A DNA stretch of 64,000 bases from JASGCL01 sp965203915 (GTDB taxonomy: Bacteria > Pseudomonadota > Alphaproteobacteria > JASGCL01), in contig OZ241918.1 of the NCBI GenBank assembly GCA_965203915.1, positions 1,178,001 through 1,242,000 on the forward strand. Reading direction: 5' to 3'. The translations under genes were made by a program, and so were the position numbers. Every line of letters begins with the position of its first letter. The first letter of the stretch is position 1. Shown in pieces: positions 26,535 through 35,698 of the stretch. The notes beneath the pieces are model-generated. The model saw only the letters and a program-made list of their open reading frames with translations. It searched no databases and had not been told where the DNA came from.

Positions 26535-27113
26535 ATGAGCGAAAATAATTTTGGTAAAGACAAGGGGATGGAGATGACGCCCCGCTCCGCAGGTGTCCAT
26601 TCACAATCCACCGACGATATATCGAACGGCGCGCCCCAACCAATAAGCGAGCGAGAGGTCGTCAAGGCCCTGCAACAACGTGGCGCAAAAACCAGTGATA
26701 AAATGCAGGGTAAAATGCAGGGCGAACAAAACAACCTGCTCTACCTCACCAGCCAAATAGCCGTTGCCTATTTTCAAAATAACAATGTTGCTTCGAACAA
26801 CGTGGCCGATGTTATTGTCGCCATTCACCAATCGTTGCGCCAGGTGAAGGATGACAACATGGTTAACAAAAAATCGGTGGTCAATATCAGCGATAGCTTA
26901 ACCCCCGATTATATCATTTGTTTAGAGGACGGTAAAAAATTGAAAATGTTGAAGCGACATCTGAGGTCTAATTTTAACATGTCGCCCACCGAATATCGTG
27001 CCAAATGGGGTTTACCGCCCGATTATCCCATGGTAGCACCGAATTATGCCAATTTGCGCTCGCAATTTGCCAAACAAACTGGTTTAGGTAAAGTGGGCAA
27101 AAAAAAGGTGTAA
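26535..27113 (+). CDS. mucR: MucR/Ros family transcriptional regulator
   Basis: Zinc-finger-type regulator typical of alphaproteobacteria, acting on A/T-rich promoters of surface, virulence and cell-cycle genes. The conserved domain runs from about residue 127: PDYIICLEDGKKLKMLKRHL, then FNMSPTEYRAKWGLPPDYPM. As in other MucR proteins the finger has a single visible Cys with Asp and His ligands rather than a C2H2 pattern. At 192 residues it is longer than the usual 140-150, with an N-terminal Gln/Met-rich tail of about 60 residues. Its upstream region is A/T-rich, compatible with autoregulation. Confidence 0.92.
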   Translation: MSENNFGKDKGMEMTPRSAGVHSQSTDDISNGAPQPISEREVVKALQQRGAKTSDKMQGKMQGEQNNLLYLTSQIAVAYFQNNNVASNNVADVIVAIHQSLRQVKDDNMVNKKSVVNISDSLTPDYIICLEDGKKLKMLKRHLRSNFNMSPTEYRAKWGLPPDYPMVAPNYANLRSQFAKQTGLGKVGKKKV

Positions 27114-27171
27114 GATAATCAAAAAATCCAAACGATAAAAAAATAATGGGGACAAAAGAAAAGGAAATATA

Positions 27172-29013
27172 ATGAAAAAATTTTTTCTGCGCAGATCAAA
27201 TAAATCCTCACCCCCTTCTCCCCTACCAAGCGACCATCAAAACCAAAAAGGAAATTTTTGGTCGAATGGGAAAAAGATAATTTTCTCAAAACAAACTCTC
27301 TTGGTTGGCTTGGTGGTGGTTGCGGGCATGGCGCTGCTCAGTCGTTTGCCTGTTTTTTCTTCCGCCAGCAACATGCTGCGTGGCGGGAATAAAATTGACA
27401 ATATCAACCTTGCTCCGTTACTCTCGGGCAATTATGCTACCAGCAACAATAATTTTGCGGTTGCTATCAAAAATTTAAAAAACGCGCTACGCGATCCCGC
27501 GCTTGATGCTGATGCTAAAAACAATATTTACCAACAATTATTCGTCCTCTATATCAAAAATGGTAATTTCGCCAGCGCCAACAGTTTGCTGCCCAAAATT
27601 ATGCCCATCGTTAACGCCGACAACAAACCTGAAACGTCCAGCTTCGCCAATTTGGTTAATTTGTTTATTACCATAGATCAAATTAAGCAAAAAAAATGGG
27701 AAGGTAATATTTTGCGCGATGATGCCAAGGGCGGTGTGTCCAGCGAGCATATCGCCGTTATCTCCGCCTGGGGCGAGGCTAGCCGCGATCGCGAGGATGC
27801 GGCGTTGGCAGCGTTGGATGAATTAAAAAAGTCGAAGGGCAATAACGACGAGGAAGTTTTGGCGCAACGCGCCATGATGAAATTGTTGTTGAAGGAGCCA
27901 TTAAGTTTAAGCGACATAACAGCGGGCGATGAAGCCCCCAAACCAAATCAGTTATCATTGGCGCAAAGCCGTCTTTATCTGCAATCGCTGAACATGGAAA
28001 AAAAATGGCAAGAGATGGAGGATTTTATCACCAACCTTGATCATCCGCTGCCTTTAACCTTGTTAGCCGACGAAGAAAAAATTAAAAACAAAATTGCCCT
28101 GCCGATATTGATAGAAAAACCCGAAGATGGTTTATCCTATTTTGTGTTGGATGCCGCGCTGAATTTGCTGTCGGTTAATCCTGACGTTGCGCTGATATTT
28201 TGTCAATTGGCTTTGTTTGCCAACCCCAAGAATTTTGACGCCGCCTTCATGTTGGCCAACATCGACAGCAACGTTGGTTTGGTTAATAATTCTTTTTCGA
28301 TATTGGATGATTTGAAAAAAAATAAAAATTACTTTCATATGGCCAACCTGACCGAAAATAATTTGTTGTATGGTTTGGGCGATGCCGAGCGGGCGAAAAA
28401 GAATTTAAACAACCTCATCCGTGACTTCCCCGCCATTGTTGATTATTCTTTGTTGTTAGGGCAAATCAACATGAGCGAAAAAAATTATCGCGAAGCCGAA
28501 CGCAATTATGCCGCGGTGTTGGAAGAAAGCAAAAATTATAAGCAGAATGATCGTGCTTGGTTTTATTATTTTCAATATGGCATAGCCTTAGAACGGCAAA
28601 GCAAATGGGCCTTGGCAGAAAACAATTTCTTAATAGCCCTTAAACTAAACCCCGATTCTTCGGAAACCCTTAACTACCTGGGTTATTCATGGATCCAACG
28701 GCACAAAAACATTGGCCAGGCTTTGGCAATGTTGCAAAAGGCAAATAAACTATCGCCCAACAATGGCGCTATACTTGATTCGCTGGGTTGGGCCTATTAC
28801 CAATTGGGCAAATATGAAACGGCGCGTGGTTATTTAGAAAAAGCCGGGCAATTGGTTGCCGACGATCCCGATATCAACGAACATTTGGGCGATGTTTATT
28901 GGCGTTTAAAGCAAAAAACCACGGCGCAATTATTCTGGCAAAAATCATTGAGCAATGTGGACGATGATGGATTGCGCGGGCGATTAGAAAACAAAATAAA
29001 ATTTGGTTTGTAA
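27172..29013 (+). CDS. TPR-repeat protein with N-terminal membrane anchor
   Basis: A 613-residue protein with one hydrophobic helix at about residues 40-62 after a basic tail, then a long helical region. TPR motifs are clear in the last 200 residues: YREAERNYAAVLEES, WALAENNFLIALKLNPDS, GQALAMLQKANKLSPNN and YETARGYLEKAGQLVADDP followed by LGDVYWRLKQ. The first half probably holds degenerate repeats. It presumably faces the periplasm. Similar TPR proteins often precede ispE in alphaproteobacteria; the role is unknown. Confidence 0.85.
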   Translation: MKKFFLRRSNKSSPPSPLPSDHQNQKGNFWSNGKKIIFSKQTLLVGLVVVAGMALLSRLPVFSSASNMLRGGNKIDNINLAPLLSGNYATSNNNFAVAIKNLKNALRDPALDADAKNNIYQQLFVLYIKNGNFASANSLLPKIMPIVNADNKPETSSFANLVNLFITIDQIKQKKWEGNILRDDAKGGVSSEHIAVISAWGEASRDREDAALAALDELKKSKGNNDEEVLAQRAMMKLLLKEPLSLSDITAGDEAPKPNQLSLAQSRLYLQSLNMEKKWQEMEDFITNLDHPLPLTLLADEEKIKNKIALPILIEKPEDGLSYFVLDAALNLLSVNPDVALIFCQLALFANPKNFDAAFMLANIDSNVGLVNNSFSILDDLKKNKNYFHMANLTENNLLYGLGDAERAKKNLNNLIRDFPAIVDYSLLLGQINMSEKNYREAERNYAAVLEESKNYKQNDRAWFYYFQYGIALERQSKWALAENNFLIALKLNPDSSETLNYLGYSWIQRHKNIGQALAMLQKANKLSPNNGAILDSLGWAYYQLGKYETARGYLEKAGQLVADDPDINEHLGDVYWRLKQKTTAQLFWQKSLSNVDDDGLRGRLENKIKFGL

Positions 29014-29069
29014 AAAACTTATCTCATCATTTGATTTCATAATTTATCAAAAATAATATTACCTTTGTA

Positions 29070-29972
29070 ATGAGCCCGCAGGATAGCACCCTATTGTTGG
29101 CGTCCGCCAAAATAAATTTGGCTTTGCAGGTTACGGGGCTTAAGGATGATGGTTATCATTTGCTATCATCGTTGGTGGCGTGCGTTAACTTTGGCGACGA
29201 GATAACCATCATCCCCAGTGCAGAACCTTATAATCCCAGCAACGATTTAACAATCGCGGGAGAATTTGTTGGGAATATTGGTGCAGAAAAAAATAATTTG
29301 ATTACCCGCGCCATAGAATTATGCCAAGCCGCCAGTGGCCAACAATTTTGCGGCAAGGTTATGTTAGAAAAAAAAATACCCATCGGCGGTGGTTTGGGCG
29401 GCGGCACCAGCGACGGCATAGCCATGTTGCGTTATTTGGCAAAACAATGGCAATTGGACGCCGCCACCCAAAAAAAAATAGCAGAAAAAATTGGCGCGGA
29501 TGGCCCCGCCATTCTTTTTGCTAAACCATGTTTGGTATCAGGCATTGGCGATGCGATAAGTCCTGTCCCCCTGCCCGCGGATCTTTACACTTGCCATTTG
29601 TTATTGGTATCAAGCGGGGTATTTGTTTCAACGCGCGATGTTTTTGCAAAACGGTCGGCCATTAATAGCAAGTGGGATGCTCCCTTTTCTCTTTCAAACG
29701 TCGCTTCACAAAACGCCTCACCCATGCCATCGATTGATAATATCATGACATGGCGCAATGGGTTGGAGGATGCGGCTTGCAAATTATATCCAGCCTTATC
29801 ATTGGTTAAAAAATCCATTTTACAAAACAAAGGATGTTTGCTTAGCAACATGACGGGCAGCGGCGGTTGTTTTTATGGGCTGTTCGACAACCAAACCCAT
29901 GCCGAGCAGGCATTACACCATTTACGCCAACAACATTTTTGGGCGATACAGGTGAAAATAAAGGCACAATAG
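29070..29972 (+). CDS. ispE: 4-diphosphocytidyl-2-C-methyl-D-erythritol kinase
   Basis: GHMP kinase of the MEP isoprenoid pathway. Lys14 in SAKINLALQVTG and the ATP loop IPIGGGLGGGTSDG (about 103-116) are visible, with MTGSGGCFYGLF near the C-terminus as the third GHMP motif. The 300 residues match the family. It follows the TPR gene by 56 bases. ispH at 7.3 kb is the other MEP gene in the window. Confidence 0.96.
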   Translation: MSPQDSTLLLASAKINLALQVTGLKDDGYHLLSSLVACVNFGDEITIIPSAEPYNPSNDLTIAGEFVGNIGAEKNNLITRAIELCQAASGQQFCGKVMLEKKIPIGGGLGGGTSDGIAMLRYLAKQWQLDAATQKKIAEKIGADGPAILFAKPCLVSGIGDAISPVPLPADLYTCHLLLVSSGVFVSTRDVFAKRSAINSKWDAPFSLSNVASQNASPMPSIDNIMTWRNGLEDAACKLYPALSLVKKSILQNKGCLLSNMTGSGGCFYGLFDNQTHAEQALHHLRQQHFWAIQVKIKAQ

Positions 29973-30150
29973 ATGTCCCGTAAATACAACCAAAGGGTAA
30001 TTTTTGCGGTCTGGGGTGCTTAAATTCTTGCCTTCCTGAGCGCGGCAAGCTATAGACATATTGGATAAAAAAATTTTACTGGGTTGCCCTTGCAATAGGG
30101 TGCCTTCACTATCACCTTGCCATATTCAATTATATAGCCACCATAATATA

Positions 30151-31350
30151 ATGAAAAAATTCTCTTTTAATTTTATATTGCTTGTTGGCTTATCTTTCAT
30201 GTTGACGGGTTGTGGGCCCGATGCTGACGGTATTTGGTGGCGCGCGTCGGGCACCGCGGGCATGATGGTCGGGCAAAGGGATGGTAACGAGTATTTCGTC
30301 AGCGGTGACGAACCATTTGCGGTATTAATTGGCAACAAAACATTTTTGGAGGGCGGCAACGCGGTCGACGCCGCGGTTGCCACCGCCATCGCCATGACCG
30401 CGACCCAACCATTAAGCACCAGCCTGGGTGCGGGCGGTGCTTGCCAAGCATTGTTGCCCGATACATCGGGCGAATTAACCCCCGTGGCTGTTTCATTCAA
30501 CGGTGCCAATCCCGCCGATTCGATGATATCCACCCTTTATCAAATTCATGTTGAGCATGGTCGTTTGCCGTGGGCCAAGGTGGTGGCACCCGCGGAAAAA
30601 CTTATTCGTATAGGCTTCCCCGATAACAACGCGACTCGCGCCCAAGAAAAAAATCCATTTTGGAAACGCGATGACAGCGGGCTTATCACCAATCCCGAAT
30701 TGGCGGAAAGTTTTAGCACCCTGCGCTTGCGGCCCCTGTCTTTTATTTTTGGCACCAAGGACGACACGATGAATTTCCATTATGAAAAATCAGGGTTGGG
30801 GTATAATCAAAAAATGACGCGCGGCCAGGCATTAAAAACATTGCGCATGACTCCGCTGGCGACATTGCCCATGCGGTCCATCAACCCCACGGCCCAGGTG
30901 GCGGTTATGAAAAACCAAAACCTGACGGGTTATGGTCGGCAATGGGTTAATTATATAAGCAGTATCGTCAATAATAACGCGGGGGCCAAAACGGTGAAAC
31001 AACCGAACAAGGCAGGCGTGGGATTGATGGAAAGCGCGGTGATGGCGGTTGATGCGTCGGGGCGCGCCCTGTCATGTCATTTTATTATCCAGGATAGTGC
31101 CGACACCCCGCCCACCAAGGTTGATGGTTTGGGATTTTTTGCGCCGTTGGACGGGGTGAAGACAATATCGGCGCGCGGGTTTTTTGTTTTAGACCCATCG
31201 GGCACCCCCATGGGGTTGGTCAGTTTGGGGCAGTCGGTTCGCGCGGTGATGTGCAGCAGCAACCTTGCCGAAAACTTTTTTAACAAAGACGAATGCCAAT
31301 GGATCCGCAACGAAACCGACAGCGGTTTAGCGATTAAGGGGTTGAGGTAA
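30151..31350 (+). CDS. Gamma-glutamyltransferase-like lipoprotein, probably inactive
   Basis: About 399 residues from the ATG at 30151. It opens with a lipoprotein signal (LLVGLSFMLTGCGP), so it is probably membrane-anchored in the periplasm. FLEGGNAVDAAVATAIAMTA followed by LGAGGACQALL is the N-terminal signature of gamma-glutamyltranspeptidase. The protein is much shorter than the usual 550-580 residues. Where the catalytic Thr of TTHxSVVD should be, it reads LMESAVMAVDASG. Without that Thr it should neither self-process nor transfer glutamyl groups. It may be a binding or structural derivative. The next gene is the convergent methyltransferase, 8 bases away. Confidence 0.8.
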   Translation: MKKFSFNFILLVGLSFMLTGCGPDADGIWWRASGTAGMMVGQRDGNEYFVSGDEPFAVLIGNKTFLEGGNAVDAAVATAIAMTATQPLSTSLGAGGACQALLPDTSGELTPVAVSFNGANPADSMISTLYQIHVEHGRLPWAKVVAPAEKLIRIGFPDNNATRAQEKNPFWKRDDSGLITNPELAESFSTLRLRPLSFIFGTKDDTMNFHYEKSGLGYNQKMTRGQALKTLRMTPLATLPMRSINPTAQVAVMKNQNLTGYGRQWVNYISSIVNNNAGAKTVKQPNKAGVGLMESAVMAVDASGRALSCHFIIQDSADTPPTKVDGLGFFAPLDGVKTISARGFFVLDPSGTPMGLVSLGQSVRAVMCSSNLAENFFNKDECQWIRNETDSGLAIKGLR

Positions 31351-31358
31351 AATTATTT

Positions 31359-32441
31359 TTATTTTGCAATTATTAGAATCTCTTTAGAATCTTTATTGCT
31401 CAAAGTATATTTATAATTTATCTTATTTATATGCACATCATTCTTATATTTCGATAACATTGACACTATTTCTTCGATGCTCGGAATTCCATCTTCCCTG
31501 TAAGATACTGCCAAAATAGAATTTTGAAACTTATAAAATAATTTTTCAAAAGCATTGTAAATATTATTCTTGTCATTCCATATATTATTTTTTCCTTTTA
31601 TTTTTTTATGTTTAGAATTGTTATCGATTAGATGTTGCCAATTATCATAAAATGTCAATCCCTCTAAAAAATGATAGAAATCAGCATAGTTAAGGCCAAC
31701 GCCACCTCGAGAAATATAAGGCGTATCAATATAAATTAAATCTGCCGAATAATTAATATCAAAAATATCTGCATGAAATGATTTGTTTTCATTGCCATTA
31801 TCAAATATTGCAAGGTTTGCCTCCGATGAAAATTTCTTAAAATAATATTCAAATGATCTATCCCAAGTCTTTTTATTGCCAAAACTTCTCTCTACTTCTG
31901 CCATCCGAATATACAAGTTCTTCCTGTGAAATAAATTATAAGGACGCTTAATTATACAAGATTGGAATAGAGCATAATAAGCCAATGCCTGCTTATACTC
32001 ATTATGAAGATTTTTAATATTGGTTGTTATTATGTCTAGCCATTTATTCTCGTCATCTGTAAAATAAATGTCATGGAAATTATCATAAATAAAAGATGGA
32101 TAATCTATAGTTTGATGTTTTTTTAAAATAAATTCTATATCCTCACTTTCCAAAAAAATAGAATTATTTTCTATAATAGCCTTGCCAATAATAGAATTAA
32201 ATTTTAGAATGTCATTATAGAAAACTTTCTTGCCATTCTTTTTAAACATGTAACCAACTGAGCCCGTGCCGCCAAAAGCATCTAAAACTGAATTAAAATC
32301 TAAATTATTAGTGCAATTATCTATCCATTTTAATATCTTATATTTGCTACCTTGATAGCGTGTTTGTGGTAATATCCCTATCCCCTGAAAAGAAGATGGC
32401 AACAAGCTAGGTTGTTTGTTGCAACTAGTTGCATTATACAT
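31359..32441 (-). CDS. D12-class adenine-specific DNA methyltransferase
   Basis: Modification enzyme partnered with the adjacent EcoRV-like endonuclease. SAM-binding motifs are TRYQGSKYKI (motif X), LDAFGGTGSVGY (motif I) and the catalytic motif IV as DLIYIDTPYISRGG, with DTPY in place of the common DPPY. The protein is about 360 residues. I favour the ATG at 32441; 32447 is also possible. Both overlap the end of the endonuclease gene, so the pair is co-translated, endonuclease first. Base composition is markedly more A/T-rich than in the flanking genes, which suggests horizontal transfer. Confidence 0.9.
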   Translation of the reverse strand: MYNATSCNKQPSLLPSSFQGIGILPQTRYQGSKYKILKWIDNCTNNLDFNSVLDAFGGTGSVGYMFKKNGKKVFYNDILKFNSIIGKAIIENNSIFLESEDIEFILKKHQTIDYPSFIYDNFHDIYFTDDENKWLDIITTNIKNLHNEYKQALAYYALFQSCIIKRPYNLFHRKNLYIRMAEVERSFGNKKTWDRSFEYYFKKFSSEANLAIFDNGNENKSFHADIFDINYSADLIYIDTPYISRGGVGLNYADFYHFLEGLTFYDNWQHLIDNNSKHKKIKGKNNIWNDKNNIYNAFEKLFYKFQNSILAVSYREDGIPSIEEIVSMLSKYKNDVHINKINYKYTLSNKDSKEILIIAK

Positions 32442-33219
32442 TTTCAATATTCCTATATTTTAAATATTCTTCTAAGTTTGTATAAGGCGGCTTTTTTAAT
32501 TTTGCACTTCTTGCCATCTCATTCGTCATATAATTCGACCAATAATCATCAAAAACCTTAGAGCCTAAACGAGCAAACGGCCCAAGTCCTGATTTTAATT
32601 CTGATATTTTCACACACGAACCAATATTTTTTGTGTTCCCGCTTCCTGGTCTATCTTTAGCTATTTTGTATTTCTCTTGAACAATAAAATCAAAATCCTT
32701 AACCACGGATAAAATATTTTCAATGTCATCTATATTATAAATTTTATTTTCATCAATATCATTGTCTTGCTGGCTATATATAATTCCTAGTATATAATGT
32801 TTCTTATAATCAGCATAAGGAAAAGTAATATTTTTATTAGAATCCCTATAACGAAAGTAACCAGTAAAAGCACCCAGTGTGAAACCAGAAACAACATCTT
32901 TATTTTTTCTGTAAGTCGTTTTTAAATCAAGGGCTATCATTTCTTTCTTTGAAGAAATAAATGATACATCAGGATAATGATTTTGTTCATTAGCAAAAAT
33001 CATTTCGAAATTATTTTCTCTTGCGAATTTTTGTAAAACAGGAAACATCATCAATTCTATTATTTTAGAAATAACTTTTGTATCAACAGAAATCGTATAG
33101 ATATTTCTTGCAATATCTATAAAACCTTTGACCGTCCAATCTCCCGAATCGGTTGCTAGTATTTTTTTAAAATCATTAGCTAATGATAGCAATTTATCCT
33201 CAAATAAATTTTCTGACAT
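32434..33219 (-). CDS. EcoRV-like type II restriction endonuclease
   Basis: A 261-residue protein that I recognise as an EcoRV relative (EcoRV has 245). Shared landmarks from memory: YTISVDTKVISKIIEL for the N-terminal dimer helix, the catalytic centre NHYPDVSF (Asp84) with ALDLKTTYR (Asp98, Lys100) matching EcoRV Asp74, Asp90 and Lys92, FTLGAFTGYFR, and the recognition loop GSGNTKNIGS (192-201) against GSGNTTNIGS in EcoRV. The predicted target is therefore GATATC, to be tested. It would be cytoplasmic and dimeric. A 19-base imperfect palindrome lies just before its start. GATATC occurs several times in this window, for example at 8097. Confidence 0.88.
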   Translation of the reverse strand: MSENLFEDKLLSLANDFKKILATDSGDWTVKGFIDIARNIYTISVDTKVISKIIELMMFPVLQKFARENNFEMIFANEQNHYPDVSFISSKKEMIALDLKTTYRKNKDVVSGFTLGAFTGYFRYRDSNKNITFPYADYKKHYILGIIYSQQDNDIDENKIYNIDDIENILSVVKDFDFIVQEKYKIAKDRPGSGNTKNIGSCVKISELKSGLGPFARLGSKVFDDYWSNYMTNEMARSAKLKKPPYTNLEEYLKYRNIENV

Positions 33220-33226
33220 AATTTTT

Positions 33227-33245
33227 ATTAGAGAACGATTCTAAT
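33227..33245. promoter_or_regulatory. Palindrome upstream of the restriction endonuclease
   Basis: ATTAGA (33227-33232) and TCTAAT (33240-33245) are perfect inverted arms with a 7-base spacer, 8 to 26 bases before the endonuclease ATG on the minus strand. It could be an operator, since restriction genes are often controlled by a C protein or by the methyltransferase, but no controller gene is visible. Confidence 0.3.
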
Positions 33246-33265
33246 GCTATGTCAATAATTTTAAT

Positions 33266-33817
33266 TCAAAACGACGAATGAGGTTGTTGTAAAAATTCTA
33301 ACTCTTCCGCCGTGCTGGCGCGACGCAATGGTTGGTTGCGGTGCGGAAAGCGACCAAAACGTTTAATAATATCGTAATGGCGCACAGCATAATCCGCTAC
33401 GCCCAATGAAGTAAACAACCGCACCGACAATTCTTGGCGTGCCAAATCCTCGCTATGTTCCAACGGCATATAAAGAAAAAATTTTTCTTCCTTGGTAAAA
33501 TTGTTATATTCGTCCGATAACAATAATTCATCGGTGATGGTCAACGCCTGCGCGTCCCCCGCGAATGCCCGCGCCGTATCGCGATACAAATTACGCGAAA
33601 ATTGATCTAACACAATAAGCAAGGCTAGCTTTTCTCTAGCCGAATGAAGATTCCCAGCATAATCACCATTCTGCGCACGCGCGGTAATATCGCCAAATCG
33701 TCTGCAAATCTCTTCATCAAATGCCTCATTTTTTTTAAAATGATTTTCTTTCGGCGTCTCAACAAACCAAAAATGCAATATATCCTGCGCGGGGAAAATA
33801 TTGCTGGCGGCAATCAT
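33266..33817 (-). CDS. DUF924 family protein
   Basis: Conserved alpha-helical protein of unknown function, about 183 residues from the ATG at 33817. Typical DUF924 segments are DILHFWFVETPKENHF, a basic/acidic helix, LIVLDQFSRNLYRDTARAFA, KFFLYMPLEHSEDL and YDIIKRFGRFPHRN. Structure-based studies relate the family to TPR folds. The frame extends upstream into aceB, but the start at 33817 matches the family and leaves eight bases after the aceB stop, suggesting an aceB-DUF924 operon. Confidence 0.9.
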   Translation of the reverse strand: MIAASNIFPAQDILHFWFVETPKENHFKKNEAFDEEICRRFGDITARAQNGDYAGNLHSAREKLALLIVLDQFSRNLYRDTARAFAGDAQALTITDELLLSDEYNNFTKEEKFFLYMPLEHSEDLARQELSVRLFTSLGVADYAVRHYDIIKRFGRFPHRNQPLRRASTAEELEFLQQPHSSF

Positions 33818-33825
33818 ACCATACC

Positions 33826-35430
33826 CTACCACCCTTTTTCCAATATCCTTTGATAGGTTGGCAGGGTTAAAAATTCGATGAATTTTTTTGAAAAACAAAG
33901 TTCGGTGAAAACATATTTGGCTTCTTCAAAACGCTCGGGGTTGTAATTATCGCGGCCAATTTCTTGTTCGATATTTTTTAATTGCTTGTTTATCATGTCA
34001 TTCACCAATTCGCGGGTTACCACCGTGCCTTCCTTGGTCTTTACCGCGTTGCGCACCCATTGCCATACTTGGGCGCGTGAAATTTCGGCGGTGGCGGCGT
34101 CCTCCATCAAATGGTGTATCGGCACGCAACCTTGCCCTGACAACCATGACGCCAAATAACGCAAACCAACATCTATGTTGTTTTGCAACCCATCCATGGT
34201 TATCGACCCTTCGGGCATGGCTATCAGATCTTGGGGGTTTACCTTCACATCGTCGCGCTTGCGGTGAATTTGGTTGGGGCCTGGCATGCCTTTGTTAAAT
34301 GCCTCCAACGCCACGGGCACCAACCCTGGGTGCGCGACCCACGTGCCGTCGTGTCCGTCTGACACTTCACGTTCTTTATCCAACCTTACTTTTTCTAATG
34401 CTTTTTTGTTGGCTTCGGCATCGTCTTTAATCGGTATTTGCGCCGCCATGCCGCCAATCGCGGGCGCGCCGCGTTTGTGGCATGTTTGAATAACCAACAG
34501 GCAATAGGCCCGCATGTTCGGCACGGTCATGGTCACGCCGCTTCTGTCGGGGAAAATATAATCGTTGCGTTTGGAAAAATTCTTAACGAAGCTAAACATG
34601 TAATCCCACCGCCCGCAATTCAACCCCGCCGAATGTTCGCGCAACGAAAACAAAATTTCGTCCATTTCAAACGCCGCCATCAATGTTTCAATTAACACCG
34701 TGGCCTTGATGGTGCCAATGGGCAAACCAAACAACGATTGCGCTTCCACAAACACATCGTTCCACCAACGGGCTTCCATGTAACTTTCCATTTTGGGCAA
34801 GTAATAATAACAACTTGTCCCGCGTTTTTTATTTTCATGGATATTATGAAAAAAATACATACCAAAATCGAACAGGCTTGCCGAAATGGGCAAGCCATTT
34901 AAAAACACATGATATTCTTCCAAATGCAACCCGCGTGGCCTAACCAACAACACCGCGCTTTTATCGTTAAGTTTATATTCTTTTTTCGTTTTGGTGTCCT
35001 CATAACTTATGGTGCGCCGCACCGCATCCATCATGTTTATTTGCCCATCGATAAGGTTTAACCATGTCGGGCAGTTGGAATCTTCAAAATCCGCCATGAA
35101 GGTATATGCCCCCGAATTCAAAGCGTTGATAACCATTTTGCGCGTGGTGGGGCCAGTTATTTCAACGCGGCGGTCTTGCAAATCGCGGGGTTGCGGGGCA
35201 ATTTGCCAATCGCCATCGCGGATCGATTTTGTCCCGGGTAAAAAATCAGGCAAAATGCCATTATCAAACTCCCGCTGGCGTTTTTCACGGCGATGCAGCA
35301 ATTTAAGCCTGCGCTCACCAAATTTTTCTTCTAAATGGGCAATAAAATTCAACGCCTCGGGGGTCAGAATCAGGTGGTCGTTTTCAACCGCGGGCGCCTC
35401 CAGCTTCAATTGCTTCGAATAATCTTTCAT
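33826..35430 (-). CDS. aceB: Malate synthase A
   Basis: Condenses glyoxylate with acetyl-CoA to malate, the second step of the glyoxylate shunt. From the ATG at 35430 it has 534 residues, the normal size of isoform A. Signatures are TFMADFEDSNCPTW, the catalytic Arg region VLLVRPRGLHLEE, LPKMESYMEARWW, IGTIKATVLIET, GRWDYMFSFVK, and the catalytic Asp near CVPIHHLMEDAATAEISR. Upstream in-frame ATGs at 35439 and 35481 are less likely. Isocitrate lyase is not in the window; glyoxylate could also come from elsewhere. Confidence 0.96.
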   Translation of the reverse strand: MKDYSKQLKLEAPAVENDHLILTPEALNFIAHLEEKFGERRLKLLHRREKRQREFDNGILPDFLPGTKSIRDGDWQIAPQPRDLQDRRVEITGPTTRKMVINALNSGAYTFMADFEDSNCPTWLNLIDGQINMMDAVRRTISYEDTKTKKEYKLNDKSAVLLVRPRGLHLEEYHVFLNGLPISASLFDFGMYFFHNIHENKKRGTSCYYYLPKMESYMEARWWNDVFVEAQSLFGLPIGTIKATVLIETLMAAFEMDEILFSLREHSAGLNCGRWDYMFSFVKNFSKRNDYIFPDRSGVTMTVPNMRAYCLLVIQTCHKRGAPAIGGMAAQIPIKDDAEANKKALEKVRLDKEREVSDGHDGTWVAHPGLVPVALEAFNKGMPGPNQIHRKRDDVKVNPQDLIAMPEGSITMDGLQNNIDVGLRYLASWLSGQGCVPIHHLMEDAATAEISRAQVWQWVRNAVKTKEGTVVTRELVNDMINKQLKNIEQEIGRDNYNPERFEEAKYVFTELCFSKKFIEFLTLPTYQRILEKGW

Positions 35431-35609
35431 TTTTAACATCTTATATATTTTATGACAAATGGTCGTTGCTTGTTTTTTCAATTATAACACAAAAAGCAAA
35501 AATACAATATAATTTTTTTGACAATTTTGTGGTTACAAACAGTTCAATCATGTCATAGTCCAGGCATCAGGCTGTTGAAAAAAAACATAGAATAAAATTT
35601 GTAAAATCA

Positions 35610-35638
35610 CTTGAAAGCTATGAACTTATTACCTATAT
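35610..35638 (+). promoter_or_regulatory. Heat-shock (RpoH) promoter of dnaK
   Basis: CTTG at 35610-35613, an 18-base spacer, then CCTATAT at 35632-35638. This matches the alphaproteobacterial RpoH pattern CTTG-N17/18-CYTATNT at every specified position. It lies about 60 bases before the dnaK start, leaving room for a normal leader with AAGGA as ribosome binding site. A separate TTGACA at 35518-35523 might serve a housekeeping promoter but has no good -10. Confidence 0.78.
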
Positions 35639-35698
35639 CCATGATAAGCGTAAACAAGAATATTTTTACAGACAAATTTGTAAGAAAGGAATAAAAAA

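Noticed and set aside
31380..31400. TTAGAATCT tandem near the restriction island edge as a transposition target repeat
   Set aside because: Both copies lie inside the methyltransferase coding sequence and no matching copy was seen at the other end.
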